A DNA stretch of 54,303 nucleotides from Bdellovibrionota bacterium (GCA_963170155.1 CAUJGP010000027.1:1-54303); one strand, 5' to 3'. Shown: positions 1 through 8,175, numbered from the stretch's first letter. A program made the numbers and translations. The notes: generated from the letters alone by a model not told the origin.

Positions 1-117
1 AAGTCTATCGTCGATGCATGGGTGCAGGAGTATAACTCACAAAGACGGCATCAGAGTTTAGGATATTTAAGCCCAGATGAGTTTTTTGAAAGACAAAATC
101 TCCAAAATATTTGTTAA
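1..117 (+). pseudogene. C-terminal end of an IS3-family transposase (cut by window edge)
   Basis: The frame is open from base 1 to a TAA at 115-117. The 38 residues end in a typical IS3-family integrase-core tail: a Trp-Val-x-x-Tyr-Asn segment, then RRHQSLGYLSPDEFF. That signature closes the rve domain of OrfB transposases, so the identification rests on a strong but short motif. The catalytic DDE residues lie outside the window, so I cannot tell whether the gene is intact. It borders a toxin-antitoxin-rich patch, which fits a mobile-element boundary. Confidence 0.8.
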
Positions 118-142
118 AATAAGTGTTGAAATCATGGGTGCA
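1..142 (+). mobile_element. Right end of an IS3-like insertion sequence
   Basis: The transposase tail is followed within 25 bases by a sequence that reads on the minus strand from 142 as TGCACCCATGATTTCAACAC. This resembles the right terminal repeats of several IS3-family elements, which start with TG and contain a CCC run followed by TTT and ACACTT. The end at 142 is inferred, because the left end is outside the window and cannot be compared. Confidence 0.45.
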
Positions 143-297
143 TTACATACTCGTCATTTTTCTAGTGATGATACCAGGGTAAATAAATCTTATGGCTTTT
201 GTGATTAGCTGTAATAAAGTCTCGTTTTGATTATTTTCTAATGATTGATTAAGTTATTGAAAGTACGAGATAATATTTGTTGTTTGTCTGAGGCTAT

Positions 298-366
298 ATC
301 TATATCGTCTATCTATAAATAGACAAAGTAAGTAATATCGTCTATTTATAGATAGACGATATAGAT
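298..366. promoter_or_regulatory. Tandem palindromic operator upstream of the HTH-Fic pair
   Basis: A perfect 27-bp inverted repeat occupies 298-324 and 340-366 around a 15-bp spacer. Each arm holds its own near-palindrome, GTCTATCTATAAATAGAC (left) and GTCTATTTATAGATAGAC (right). The same 23-bp block therefore also recurs in direct orientation at 302-324 and 335-357, 33 bp apart, which is about three helical turns. A further half-site, GTCTATTT, lies at 373-380. The array ends about 15 bp before the HTH gene. It is very probably the autoregulatory binding site of that HTH protein (inference). Confidence 0.85.
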
Positions 367-395
367 TAAAAAGTCTATTTGGGTATGAGGGTAAT

Positions 396-866
396 ATGGC
401 AAAGAAAATGTCAGATTTAAGGCGAAGTCAGTTAGATCGATTTTTCAGTTCAAACGATAAACTAAGGGATTTTAAAAAGCCTAAATCAGGTTGGATTAAG
501 GAAATTCGAGAAGCATTGGGCATGAGTCTGCTTGATTTGGCAGATAGACTCGGTGTTATTAAACAAAATATCAACCAATTTGAAAGAAATGAGATTTCCG
601 GAAAATTGACTTTGGCATCGTTAGAGAAAGCTGCGGATGCCTTAGGGTGTGAGTTGGTCTATTTCCTTGTACCAAAAACGTCTTTACAATCTATGGTTGA
701 AGAGCAAGCTTTGAAGGCTGCAAAAGAGATTGTGAAGATGACAAATACAACGATGGGACTCGAAGACCAAGCAGCATCTAAAAAATCGCAGGAATTACTG
801 GAAAGAAAGTTAGCCTCCGAGTTGCTTCTTAAAAAGGATCGTCGAATTTGGAGATCTAAGTTATGA
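396..866 (+). CDS. HTH regulator/antitoxin, 'mobile mystery protein A' family
   Basis: This 156-residue protein has a Cro/CI-type helix-turn-helix at about residues 36-92 (REALGMSLLDLADRLGV, then LASLEKAADALGCELVY). The N-terminal LRRSQLDR segment and the later MGLEDQA segment match my memory of the family called mobile mystery protein A, which is always paired with a Fic-domain protein B. The stop overlaps the Fic start by 4 bp (ATGA), so the two are translationally coupled. By family analogy it binds the palindromes at 298-366 and restrains the Fic protein. The ATG at 396 is preceded by GAGGG. Residues T119-x-x-x-E123-D124 resemble, imperfectly, the inhibitory [S/T]xxxE[G/N] motif of Fic antitoxins. 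That reading is speculative. Confidence 0.85.
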   Translation: MAKKMSDLRRSQLDRFFSSNDKLRDFKKPKSGWIKEIREALGMSLLDLADRLGVIKQNINQFERNEISGKLTLASLEKAADALGCELVYFLVPKTSLQSMVEEQALKAAKEIVKMTNTTMGLEDQAASKKSQELLERKLASELLLKKDRRIWRSKL

Positions 867-1453
867 AAATTGAAAATCCGCCAGGTGCAACTCCGCTTGA
901 TGATGAAGCATTACAAGGATTGATTCCATCGTTAACAACACAAGGTGAGCTGAATGAATTTGAAGAACGAAACATTGCTGAGGCCATTGGATGGGCACTA
1001 AATAGTCGAAAACTTAGAGCTGAATTATTATCAGCCACTGGTCTAAGGCTACTTCATGAGAAAATGTTTGATCAAACTTGGAAATGGGCAGGTGATTTTA
1101 GATCGAAAGATCTTAATATCGGTGTCGACTGGCATAGAATCCAAAGTGAACTAGGGCAATTGCTCGGCGATGTAAAGTATTGGCAAGAAAACAAAACTTT
1201 TCCAATTGAGGAAATTGCAATTCGTTTTAGTTATAAACTTGTTTGGATACATCCGTTTTTAAATGGCAACGGCAGGTTTTCTCGGTTAGCCGCTGATCTA
1301 TTAATGATTTATAATGGTCATCAAAAATTTTCTTGGGGATCGCAAAATTTAACTTCTACTTCAGTTGCACGTGACACTTATTTAAAGGCGTTACGTAAGG
1401 TGGATAAAAATAACGAAGATATTGACTACCTACTTAAATTTTCAAGAAGTTAG
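863..1453 (+). CDS. Fic/Doc-domain protein, 'mobile mystery protein B' family
   Basis: This 196-residue protein carries a Fic core at H130-P-F-L-N134-G-N-G-R138-F-S-R141. Fic enzymes usually transfer AMP from ATP to a hydroxyl side chain of a target protein, and the motif His is the catalytic base. The residue that normally chelates Mg2+ (Asp/Glu in HPFx[D/E]GNGR) is Asn134 here. I recall Asn at this place in the mobile-mystery-B family, so it may be a family trait rather than decay. No clear [S/T]xxxE[G/N] inhibitory helix is visible in the protein itself, so inhibition would have to come from a partner. The coding sequence overlaps the upstream HTH gene and is followed 18 bp later by a HigA-like gene. 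Target and chemistry are unknown. Confidence 0.88.
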   Translation: MKIENPPGATPLDDEALQGLIPSLTTQGELNEFEERNIAEAIGWALNSRKLRAELLSATGLRLLHEKMFDQTWKWAGDFRSKDLNIGVDWHRIQSELGQLLGDVKYWQENKTFPIEEIAIRFSYKLVWIHPFLNGNGRFSRLAADLLMIYNGHQKFSWGSQNLTSTSVARDTYLKALRKVDKNNEDIDYLLKFSRS

Positions 1454-1471
1454 GATGGAAGGAATAGATTT

Positions 1472-1927
1472 ATGAGTATTTCAAAAGAGTTAATGGAGAC
1501 ACTTAAAGAAGAAGTGAAATCTGCCTCAAACCAAGTTGAAGAATCTTACCATAAATTAGTAGCACTTTTTCCACTTCAATCAATTGTTACAAAGGATCAA
1601 CACGCTATTGCACTTAAGGTTATTGAGAGACTGATTTCTTTTGCTAATAATGGAACTCAAGATGGAGGAACTAAAGTATACCTTAATACGCTTGTAATAC
1701 TTGTTGGAGAATATGAACGCGAAAATTATAAATCGAATCCAGTCTCTGGACGAGAAATGCTTGCTTACTTAATGAGTTTACAAGGACTGACCCAAAAAGA
1801 TTTAGCTAAAGAAGTTGGTGGTCAGCCAATCGTTTCAAAAATTCTTAAGGGTGAGTGTGATTTAAATATCCGCCAAATCAAAGCTCTTGCAAAACGGTTT
1901 AAAGTTTCTCCTGAGGTTTTTATTTGA
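1472..1927 (+). CDS. HigA-like antitoxin/transcriptional regulator without a HigB partner
   Basis: The 151-residue protein has the layout of YgjM-type HigA: an N-terminal helical region of about 90 residues and a C-terminal helix-turn-helix (residues about 95-150; SLQGLTQKDLAKEVGGQ, then LAKRFKVSPEVF at the end). HigA proteins normally neutralise the mRNA interferase HigB, encoded just upstream. Here the gene upstream is Fic, 18 bp away in the same direction, and no HigB-like frame is visible. GGAAGGA lies ahead of ATG 1472. It may be a third member of the Fic operon or an orphan antitoxin. Confidence 0.8.
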   Translation: MSISKELMETLKEEVKSASNQVEESYHKLVALFPLQSIVTKDQHAIALKVIERLISFANNGTQDGGTKVYLNTLVILVGEYERENYKSNPVSGREMLAYLMSLQGLTQKDLAKEVGGQPIVSKILKGECDLNIRQIKALAKRFKVSPEVFI

Positions 1928-1952
1928 ATGAAGTATCAACTAGATTTAAGCG

Positions 1953-1974
1953 AGCACCTAAAGGGTGTCTTTTT
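1953..1974 (+). terminator. Weak intrinsic terminator after the HigA-like gene
   Basis: GCACC-TAAAG-GGTGT forms a five-pair stem (one G-U) followed by CTTTTT. It lies 26 bp after the stop codon of the HigA-like gene. The stem is short, so termination may be partial. Confidence 0.5.
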
Positions 1975-2028
1975 AATGCTTATAAATACGCAAAATAATA
2001 TTATAAGTATCTGGAAATACATGTAAAT

Positions 2029-2066
2029 ATATAGCATATTGCTTAAATATCAGCAATATGCTATAT
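2029..2066. promoter_or_regulatory. Inverted-repeat operator of the DUF4258/HTH pair
   Basis: A perfect 14-bp inverted repeat, ATATAGCATATTGC at 2029-2042 and its complement at 2053-2066, surrounds a 10-bp spacer. It ends 13 bp before the likely start codon, so protein bound here would block transcription of the pair. The downstream HTH protein is the natural candidate ligand (inference). Confidence 0.75.
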
Positions 2067-2079
2067 TATGAGAGGTGCT

Positions 2080-2394
2080 ATGGCGATAAAAAAGAGGCCT
2101 AACGTACTTGAGGAAGTAAGACAGGCTACTTTAATAGGTAGGTTGATTCCCTCTCCCCATGCTCAGCAACAAATGGAAAAACGAAACATTCAGATGAGTG
2201 ATATCGAAGAAGCCATTTCAAGAGCAAGATTGGAGAAGAAAAAGGACTCTCTTACTGAAGATAAAAAAGAATGGAAGTACGCTTTGCGAGGAAAAAATGA
2301 TGAGGGTGATAAGGATTTGAGAATTATTATTATATTTGATGACCCTAGTGCCATTATCGTAACTGCCATTGATAAGAACAGGAAAGAGGACTGA
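2080..2394 (+). CDS. DUF4258 family protein, probable toxin of a toxin-antitoxin pair
   Basis: This is a 104-residue protein. The pattern SPHAQQQMEKRNIQMSDIEE, then a Trp-Lys-Tyr strand, and RIIIIFDD with IIVTAIDKN at the end, is typical of DUF4258. These are small RelE/MqsR-like folds, often encoded before an HTH antitoxin. I chose ATG 2080 over the in-frame ATG 2068 because AGAGGT (2071-2076) sits just before 2080, and 2068 would almost touch the operator arm. The stop is one base before the next start, so the pair is coupled. Toxicity is inferred from family and context. Confidence 0.75.
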   Translation: MAIKKRPNVLEEVRQATLIGRLIPSPHAQQQMEKRNIQMSDIEEAISRARLEKKKDSLTEDKKEWKYALRGKNDEGDKDLRIIIIFDDPSAIIVTAIDKNRKED

Positions 2395-2395
2395 T

Positions 2396-2863
2396 ATGAG
2401 CAAGATTTTAGAAACTTATACCTTCAAAGGATTTGGATTTGATGTTCTTCTTAAAAATGTTGTTCTTAAATCAGTCCATGGAGAAGAATATCCAGATATT
2501 AATATGAATGAAGTTAAGTTGAGTACGGCCAAGGCTCTACTCAACAGCAAGCAAAGAATTAATGGTTATCAGTTAAAGTTTTTACGAACATTTTTAAGAA
2601 TGTCTTTCGATGATGTTTCTAATAAAATTCATGTTCCAGCATCTACCTTACGATCATGGGAAAATAAAGGTACTGAATTTACGGGACTAACCATTGATCA
2701 AGAAAAAGCATTTCGAATTTTGGTGATCAACACAATCCTAGAAAGTGAAAAGAGCCAATATGGGTTAAACTTAACTCTAACCAAAGAATTCACCTCTCCC
2801 AAAAAACAAACGGCTTTGGATTTGGAGGCTAATTTGGATTATTCTTTTGTATCTAATGGATAA
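2396..2863 (+). CDS. HTH protein, probable antitoxin partner of the DUF4258 protein
   Basis: The start is set at ATG 2396, preceded by GAAAGAGGA and 1 bp after the DUF4258 stop, giving 155 residues. The C-terminal half has an XRE-like helix-turn-helix (LKFLRTFLRMSFDDVSNKIH, then PASTLRSWENKG), close to MqsA/YiaG-type antitoxin domains. The N-terminal zinc cysteines of MqsA are absent. Gene order toxin-then-antitoxin and a shared operator at 2029-2066 support the assignment. The short N-terminal part (FKGFGFDVLLKNVVLK) is unassigned and may be the toxin-binding element. Confidence 0.72.
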   Translation: MSKILETYTFKGFGFDVLLKNVVLKSVHGEEYPDINMNEVKLSTAKALLNSKQRINGYQLKFLRTFLRMSFDDVSNKIHVPASTLRSWENKGTEFTGLTIDQEKAFRILVINTILESEKSQYGLNLTLTKEFTSPKKQTALDLEANLDYSFVSNG

Positions 2864-2971
2864 ATTGAAACCTTAAGATGTGTTTACCCTGGTTGTCAGA
2901 GCGAGATTTCTGGGTATTTCAAAAGTTGATGACAGATGATAACAAGCAGACTTCTACCTTTAGTGAAAACA

Positions 2972-3041
2972 GTGACTTACGCCTCAGGCGGCAGTCACCC
3001 CAATTTTAAATCCCCTTTTCGGGGTTCTGGGCGCTAAGCCC
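2972..3041. other. Cluster of three hairpins in a GC-rich relic
   Basis: Three stems follow in 70 bases. GTGACT pairs with AGTCAC (2972-2998) around an inner GCC-TCA-GGC; CCCC pairs with GGGG (3012-3024); GGGC pairs with GCCC (3029-3041). The stretch 2960-3150 is visibly richer in G+C than the neighbouring island. It could be a structured RNA, a mobile-element end or an integration scar. I cannot assign a family. Confidence 0.4.
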
Positions 3042-3165
3042 GCGAAATCTAAAACAAGAGACTTCCACAGGTTACGAGATTCACCTCGACCGCACCATCA
3101 CACTTTATCACGCGAAATCACGGCTCTACGCCAAAGACTGGGGCAGTCGAGCTTTTGCTATCTAA
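3010..3165 (+). pseudogene. Possible remnant of a foreign coding sequence
   Basis: A frame open from 3010 (after TAA 3007-3009) to TAA 3163-3165 has no start codon with a ribosome-binding site. It reads, near its end, EIHLDRTITLYHAKSRLYAK, which looks protein-like and has GC-rich codons unlike its neighbours. It overlaps the 3' end of the opposite-strand CNNM gene by 8 bp. The family is not recognised; a transposase tail is one possibility. Confidence 0.25.
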
Positions 3166-4198
3166 ATTTGCGACCTTGTCCTCTTCTCATTTGCCATTGC
3201 TCAAGAGCAAATTGTCTTAGATCTGGAACAGAATCAAACTCATCTACGATTTCAACTCCAAGGAGAGTTTCTACGGCATCTTCAAGAGAAATAAGGCCTG
3301 TGATAACGCCGTATTCATCATTGACTAAGGCCACATGCTCTTTCTGTTTGATAAAGAAATCCAAAGCCTGAGCGACGGTAAGTTTTTCTGAAATGGTTTG
3401 GATTGGAGTCATGAGCTCTGCAATTTTAGTGGCATCTCGATCATGAGTGAGAGCTTCTAAAATTTTATAACGATGGGTCATCCCTATAATTTGATCGAGT
3501 TGTTCATGGTAGACGGGGATTCGCGAGTAGTGAATAGGACGGAATTTTTCGCTGACCTCTAGGACCGTCAATTTGCTTTCCAAAGCAAACATAACACTCC
3601 GGGGAGTCATGATATCAGCGATAAAGAGTTTATCCAGCATTAACAAGTTTTTAATAACTAAACTTTCTTTATTTTGTAAAGAGCCTTCTTGAGCACCGAG
3701 CTCGGCATGCATGATGACTTCTTCTCGCGTTACTTTGTGCGCGTCAGAGCCACCGAGGCGATCCGTAATCCACTCAGTGGCACGTACGATAGGGTAGAGA
3801 ATAAAGATCAACCCAGAAAGAGCATAGGCCGCAATAGGGGCAAATGCTTTCCAATTGCGTACCCCGATGGTTTTAGGAATAATTTCTGAAAAAATGAGAA
3901 TGGTAAGAGTTAAAATAACAGAAACCATAGTGATGTAGGCATCTCCCCACATTTCATGAGCGCGATAACCAATCAGAGAAGACCCCATCGTGGTGGCGAG
4001 TGTATTTAGAGTGAGTAATGCACCAATAGAACGATGAATTTGCATTTTGTGGTTTTGTAAGAGTTGAGCATAGCGCCGGCCGTCCTTGATCTTTAGAGCT
4101 AAATAGGTGGGTTGTATTGAGAGCAGTGTAGCTTCAAGAAGAGAACACAAAAATGAAATGATCATGACCAACGCAACTAAGACCAGAAATGAAACCAT
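3158..4198 (-). CDS. CNNM-domain/CBS-pair membrane protein (hemolysin C family)
   Basis: A 346-residue inner-membrane protein. Residues 1-140 contain the DUF21/CNNM transmembrane domain, with hydrophobic segments at about 2-22, 58-80, 88-108 and 120-140, and the family segment FSEIIPKTIG (103-112). A CBS pair follows, starting with IMTPRSVMF (196-204) and ending near GVITGLISLEDAVETLLG (297-314). The C-terminal CorC/HlyC domain found in many homologues is missing, and the chain ends in a basic tail (QMRRGQGRKFR). Relatives are linked to Mg2+/Co2+ homeostasis, with CBS domains sensing adenosyl nucleotides. The direction of transport is not shown here. It lies downstream of EF-G, separated by a strong terminator. 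Confidence 0.85.
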   Translation of the reverse strand: MVSFLVLVALVMIISFLCSLLEATLLSIQPTYLALKIKDGRRYAQLLQNHKMQIHRSIGALLTLNTLATTMGSSLIGYRAHEMWGDAYITMVSVILTLTILIFSEIIPKTIGVRNWKAFAPIAAYALSGLIFILYPIVRATEWITDRLGGSDAHKVTREEVIMHAELGAQEGSLQNKESLVIKNLLMLDKLFIADIMTPRSVMFALESKLTVLEVSEKFRPIHYSRIPVYHEQLDQIIGMTHRYKILEALTHDRDATKIAELMTPIQTISEKLTVAQALDFFIKQKEHVALVNDEYGVITGLISLEDAVETLLGVEIVDEFDSVPDLRQFALEQWQMRRGQGRKFR

Positions 4199-4235
4199 GC
4201 ATGTAATGCTAACAGAATCTTAGAAGCTTGTTAAA

Positions 4236-4270
4236 GCAAAAAAGCACCAAGACTTGAATCTTGGTGCTTT
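4236..4270 (-). terminator. Intrinsic terminator of the EF-G gene
   Basis: On the minus strand, AAAGCACCAAGA pairs perfectly with TCTTGGTGCTTT (12 bp, 6-nt loop) and a run of six T follows. It lies about 100 bp after the EF-G stop and before the CNNM start, so it separates the two transcripts. Confidence 0.9.
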
Positions 4271-4366
4271 AAAAATTATCAAAAACTTTATTTTTTGAAG
4301 AGACTCTAAGGTGATCGAGCCTATTTTTTAGTATCGTCCACCCCAAAGTAAAATTCCACAGATAGA

Positions 4367-6475
4367 CTAAGCGTTTTCTTTTGCACGCTTTTCTTGGTAT
4401 TTTTTAGCAAGTTCTTCTTGGACGTTTCTTGGCGCTACAGCATAGCGCGAGAATTCCATAGAAAATTCTCCTTTACCTTTTGTGGCTGAGCGAAGGTCTG
4501 TGGAGTACCCAAACATTTCGCTAAGCGGCACTTCCGCTGTAATGATCGAGTAGCCTTCGTTTGAATCTGTTCCAAGAATAATTCCACGGCGTTGGTTAAT
4601 CTGCCCAGTCGCAGGTCCTTGGTATTCTTCAGGTACTGAAGTTTCAAGTTTCATCAGTGGCTCAAGGACAGAAGGTTTTGCTCTTTCATAAGCTTGTCTC
4701 ATTGCAGCCATCGCGCAGATCTTAAAGGCCATGTATGATGAATCGACATCATGGTAAGAACCATCATCTAGATACACTTGAATGCCAACAATCGGAAACC
4801 CAATCAAAGGCCCTTTCACGCACTGTTCTTTGAATCCTTCTTCAACAGCGGGAATGAATTCACGGGGAATACGCCCCCCCACAACTCTATTTTCAAAAGC
4901 AAAAGTCGATGTTGCATCGGATGGAAGAGGTTCAATCTTTCCAATCACTTTTGCAAACTGCCCTGAACCACCTGTTTGCTTTTTATGAGTGTAATCGTAG
5001 ACGGCTTCTTGACCGATTGTTTCGCGATAAGCCACTTGAGGAGCTCCTGCAATGACTTCACAGTTAAATTCTCGCTTCATTCGCTCAATATACACTTCAA
5101 GGTGAAGCTCGCCCATACCAGAAATAATCGTCTCCGCTGACTCTTCGTCTCGGTGGACTCGGAATGTGGGATCTTCTTTGCGGAACTTTTGAAGGGCTTT
5201 TGAAAAGTTGTTGGCAGAACCCTTGTCTTTCGGTGATACCGCCAGCGAAATAACAGCGTCAGGCACATGCATAGATTGCATTGCTACGTTGTAATCATTC
5301 ATTGTGAAAGTATCGCCAGAAGCACAATCGATTCCAAATACAGCAACGATATCACCAGCATAGGAGGTGTCGATATCTTCCATTTTATCAGAATGCATTC
5401 TCACGAGACGTGGTACTTTGACTGACTTATGATTTGTTGTATTAGTGATAAAATCGCCTTTACTCATTTTCCCTTGATAAATACGCATATAGGTCAATTG
5501 GCCAAAAGGCGTCTCTTGAAGTTTGAAAGCCAAAGCAACAAGTGGCTTATTATCTTCTGGTAAAAGCTCAATACGCTCTTCGTTTTTATCTAAATCAAGA
5601 GCTGTTTCATGCTTTTCAGCAGGAGTAGGCAAATAACGAATAACAGCGTTGAGTAAAAGTTGAACACCCTTATTTTTGAAGGCAGAGCCACAAAAAACAG
5701 GACATAACTTAAGACTTAAAACACCTTTACGGATAGCAGCATGAATCTCCTCATTCGTAGGCATTTCATCCATTAAAAACTTTTCACCAACAACCTCATC
5801 GACATCGGCACACTTTTCAATCAAGTATCCACGATATTCTTTGGCCTGTTCGAGGAGTTCAGCAGGAATTTCTTCTTCTCTGATGTTTTCACCACTTTCG
5901 CCATCAAAGTAGTAAGCTTTCATGGTAATTAAATCAACGCAGCCTTTATGAGTGTCTTCAAGGCCAATAGGAATTTGAGCCATAACAGCATTGAGTTTTA
6001 ATTTATCGATAAGAGCATCTTTAACGCGGAAAGGATTAGCTCCTTGGCGATCCAGTTTATTAATAAAAGCAAGGCGAGGAACGCTGTATCTCTTCATTTG
6101 TCGATCGACGGTAATTGATTGAGACTGCACGCCGGCAACACCGCAGAGAACCAGAATAGCGCCATCCAGAACTCGTAGAGACCGTTCCACCTCAATTGTA
6201 AAGTCCACGTGCCCCGGAGTATCAATGAGGTTAACAATATTGTTATCCCACTGCACTTGAGTCGCTGCTGATTGAATCGTAATACCTTTTTCTCTTTCGA
6301 GATCCATGGAATCCATGGTGGCACCCACACCGTCTTTTCCCTTCACTTCGTGAATGGCATGAATTCGACCGCCATAAAAGAGAATACGCTCTGAAAGAGT
6401 GGTTTTTCCAGAGTCAATGTGAGCTGAGATCCCGATATTCCGGACATTGTTGATATCCCATTTCAAATTAGCCAT
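4367..6475 (-). CDS. fusA: Elongation factor G, spd/mitochondrial EF-G1 type
   Basis: A 702-residue translational GTPase that drives ribosomal translocation. G1 is AHIDSGKT (18-25), switch II is DTPGH (85-89) and G4 is NKLD (139-142). The later EF-G domains follow, including the GSGQFAKV segment and the [16 protein letters not shown] region of domain V. The P-loop Ser (canonical fusA has AHIDAGKT), [17 protein letters not shown] and [18 protein letters not shown] are hallmarks of the EF-G1 clade shared by spirochaetes, planctomycetes, deltaproteobacteria and mitochondria. In Borrelia the two such EF-Gs divide translocation and ribosome recycling, so a second EF-G gene is expected elsewhere. 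It stands alone, outside an rpsL-rpsG-tuf operon, and is divergent from recQ. Confidence 0.95.
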   Translation of the reverse strand: MANLKWDINNVRNIGISAHIDSGKTTLSERILFYGGRIHAIHEVKGKDGVGATMDSMDLEREKGITIQSAATQVQWDNNIVNLIDTPGHVDFTIEVERSLRVLDGAILVLCGVAGVQSQSITVDRQMKRYSVPRLAFINKLDRQGANPFRVKDALIDKLKLNAVMAQIPIGLEDTHKGCVDLITMKAYYFDGESGENIREEEIPAELLEQAKEYRGYLIEKCADVDEVVGEKFLMDEMPTNEEIHAAIRKGVLSLKLCPVFCGSAFKNKGVQLLLNAVIRYLPTPAEKHETALDLDKNEERIELLPEDNKPLVALAFKLQETPFGQLTYMRIYQGKMSKGDFITNTTNHKSVKVPRLVRMHSDKMEDIDTSYAGDIVAVFGIDCASGDTFTMNDYNVAMQSMHVPDAVISLAVSPKDKGSANNFSKALQKFRKEDPTFRVHRDEESAETIISGMGELHLEVYIERMKREFNCEVIAGAPQVAYRETIGQEAVYDYTHKKQTGGSGQFAKVIGKIEPLPSDATSTFAFENRVVGGRIPREFIPAVEEGFKEQCVKGPLIGFPIVGIQVYLDDGSYHDVDSSYMAFKICAMAAMRQAYERAKPSVLEPLMKLETSVPEEYQGPATGQINQRRGIILGTDSNEGYSIITAEVPLSEMFGYSTDLRSATKGKGEFSMEFSRYAVAPRNVQEELAKKYQEKRAKENA

Positions 6476-6645
6476 CAGGATAGATTCCTTTCTTGTATCA
6501 GTTACTATAATTATAATAAATTAAGATTAATATTAAAAAATTTTTTATAAAGCATATATTTACAAAAAATAGTACGAAACAAATCGGTTAACATGAAGAA
6601 AAAAAAAGTACAACAAGGAATTTAAAGTCCAAATTCAGGGGGGGC

Positions 6646-8175
6646 ATGTCACTTCAGAGCATTTTAAAAAAGTATTTTGATTTTGATGAATTTAAAGGCG
6701 ATCAAGAAAAAGTAATTCAGCAAATTCTGAAGGGGAAGGATGCTCTTGTTATCATGCCGACAGGATTTGGAAAAAGTCTTTGTTATCAACTTCCTGCAGC
6801 ATATTTTCAGGAGCATCAAGAGATTCAGAAGAAGGAAGAAAGCGTTTTTGCCACCGGAGTAACCGACACAACAAAAAACAAGAACAAAATGGGACTTGTT
6901 TTAGTCCTCTCCCCATTGATTGCTCTGATGGAAGATCAGGTTCAATCCGCCCGTAAAAAAGGACTGCAAGCGCGGGCCATTCATTCTGCTATGGGTTCTG
7001 AAGCCCGAGAAAAAGTTTTAAACGAATTGGCTGAAGGGGCTTTGAGTTTATTATATGTCACTCCGGAAAGATTTCGCAAAGAGTCTTTTTTAAAGGCTCT
7101 TTCTCAAGTGCGTGTTCGTCTGTTGGCAGTGGATGAAGCCCATTGCATTAGTCTTTGGGGTCATGATTTTCGCCCTGATTATTCAAAGTTAGGTGAAATT
7201 CGAGAGCAAATAGGCCGACCTCCTACCGTGGCTTTGACCGCAACGGCGACTCCACGTGTTCAGGAAGATATTATCAAACAACTCCAGTTAACCGATGTGC
7301 AGTCTTTTTTAGGAGGAATGGAGAGGCCTGAATTATCTCTTCAGGTTCATGATTTGTTTAGTTTAGAAGCAAAGATAGATGTCATTTGTGAATTACGAAA
7401 AAAAATAGAGGGTCCCATTATTATTTATTGGAGTTTAATTGGAACTCTCGAGAAGGCTTTTGCCGCGATTCAGAAAAGGGGAGAGTTTACTGAAGAATTT
7501 CCTCTTGAAAAATATCACGGACAGATGAGGCCTGCGGAGCGGAATCGATCTCAACAATCCTTTTACCAATCTGATGATATGACTTTGTTTGCCACACCGG
7601 CCTTTGGCTTAGGGGTGGATAAATCCAATATTCGAGCCGTGATTCATGGGGAACTTTCAACCTCCCTTGAAGCTTACTATCAAGAGGTGGGACGAGCAGG
7701 AAGAGATGGAGCTTCCGCAGAAGGCCATTTGCTATTGGATGAGGAAGATGTGTCGATTTCTATGGATTTTATTAAATGGTCATGCCCAGAACCTTCTTTT
7801 GTGCGCAAAGTTTATCAACTCGTGAGGGATCGATGGGACGAATACCGTGCTGGGGGGAATGATTTTTTACGACGAGAGATGAACTTCTACAATTCACGGG
7901 ATTTTCGGGTGGAAACAGCTTTGAATCAGTTGGAGAGGGCCGGAAGCCTCATTCTTAAGGGAACTCATTACGTGGCTCTCGACATATGGAATGAAGAATT
8001 TTTTTCACAGTCCCAACACGAGCGTCATTTTAAATCCCAAAATGAAAAACTATTGGCCATGCTCCGATGGGCTAAGCAGGTAGAGCAGTGTCGGTTAAAA
8101 TTAATTTATGAGTATTTTGGTTCTGCTCATCATGAGGATTGTCTCCGTTGTGATGTGTGCTTGGAGCGTGCTTGA
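6646..8175 (+). CDS. recQ: RecQ-family ATP-dependent DNA helicase
   Basis: A 509-residue superfamily 2 helicase that unwinds DNA 3' to 5' in recombination and repair. Walker A is PTGFGKS (38-44; RecQ usually has GGGKS). Motif II is VDEAH (162-166), followed by the RecQ aromatic-rich loop in the form CISLWGHDFRPDY. Motif VI is QEVGRAGRDG. Four cysteines (C482, C499, C502, C505) form the zinc-binding site at the very C-terminus. There is no HRDC domain and little winged-helix region after the zinc site. A Lys/Glu-rich insert of about 25 residues (57-81) follows motif I. The ATG at 6646 is preceded by AGGGGGGG. Confidence 0.88.
   Translation: MSLQSILKKYFDFDEFKGDQEKVIQQILKGKDALVIMPTGFGKSLCYQLPAAYFQEHQEIQKKEESVFATGVTDTTKNKNKMGLVLVLSPLIALMEDQVQSARKKGLQARAIHSAMGSEAREKVLNELAEGALSLLYVTPERFRKESFLKALSQVRVRLLAVDEAHCISLWGHDFRPDYSKLGEIREQIGRPPTVALTATATPRVQEDIIKQLQLTDVQSFLGGMERPELSLQVHDLFSLEAKIDVICELRKKIEGPIIIYWSLIGTLEKAFAAIQKRGEFTEEFPLEKYHGQMRPAERNRSQQSFYQSDDMTLFATPAFGLGVDKSNIRAVIHGELSTSLEAYYQEVGRAGRDGASAEGHLLLDEEDVSISMDFIKWSCPEPSFVRKVYQLVRDRWDEYRAGGNDFLRREMNFYNSRDFRVETALNQLERAGSLILKGTHYVALDIWNEEFFSQSQHERHFKSQNEKLLAMLRWAKQVEQCRLKLIYEYFGSAHHEDCLRCDVCLERA

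Noticed and set aside
1-3000. A complete integrated element with attachment sites
   Set aside because: No integrase, tRNA target or flanking direct repeat could be found within the window, so only an accessory patch is claimed.
2960-3060. tmRNA, SRP RNA or integron attC site in the hairpin cluster
   Set aside because: None of the diagnostic sequences (tmRNA ends, SRP GGAA tetraloop core, attC GTTRRRY/RYYYAAC boxes) is present on either strand.
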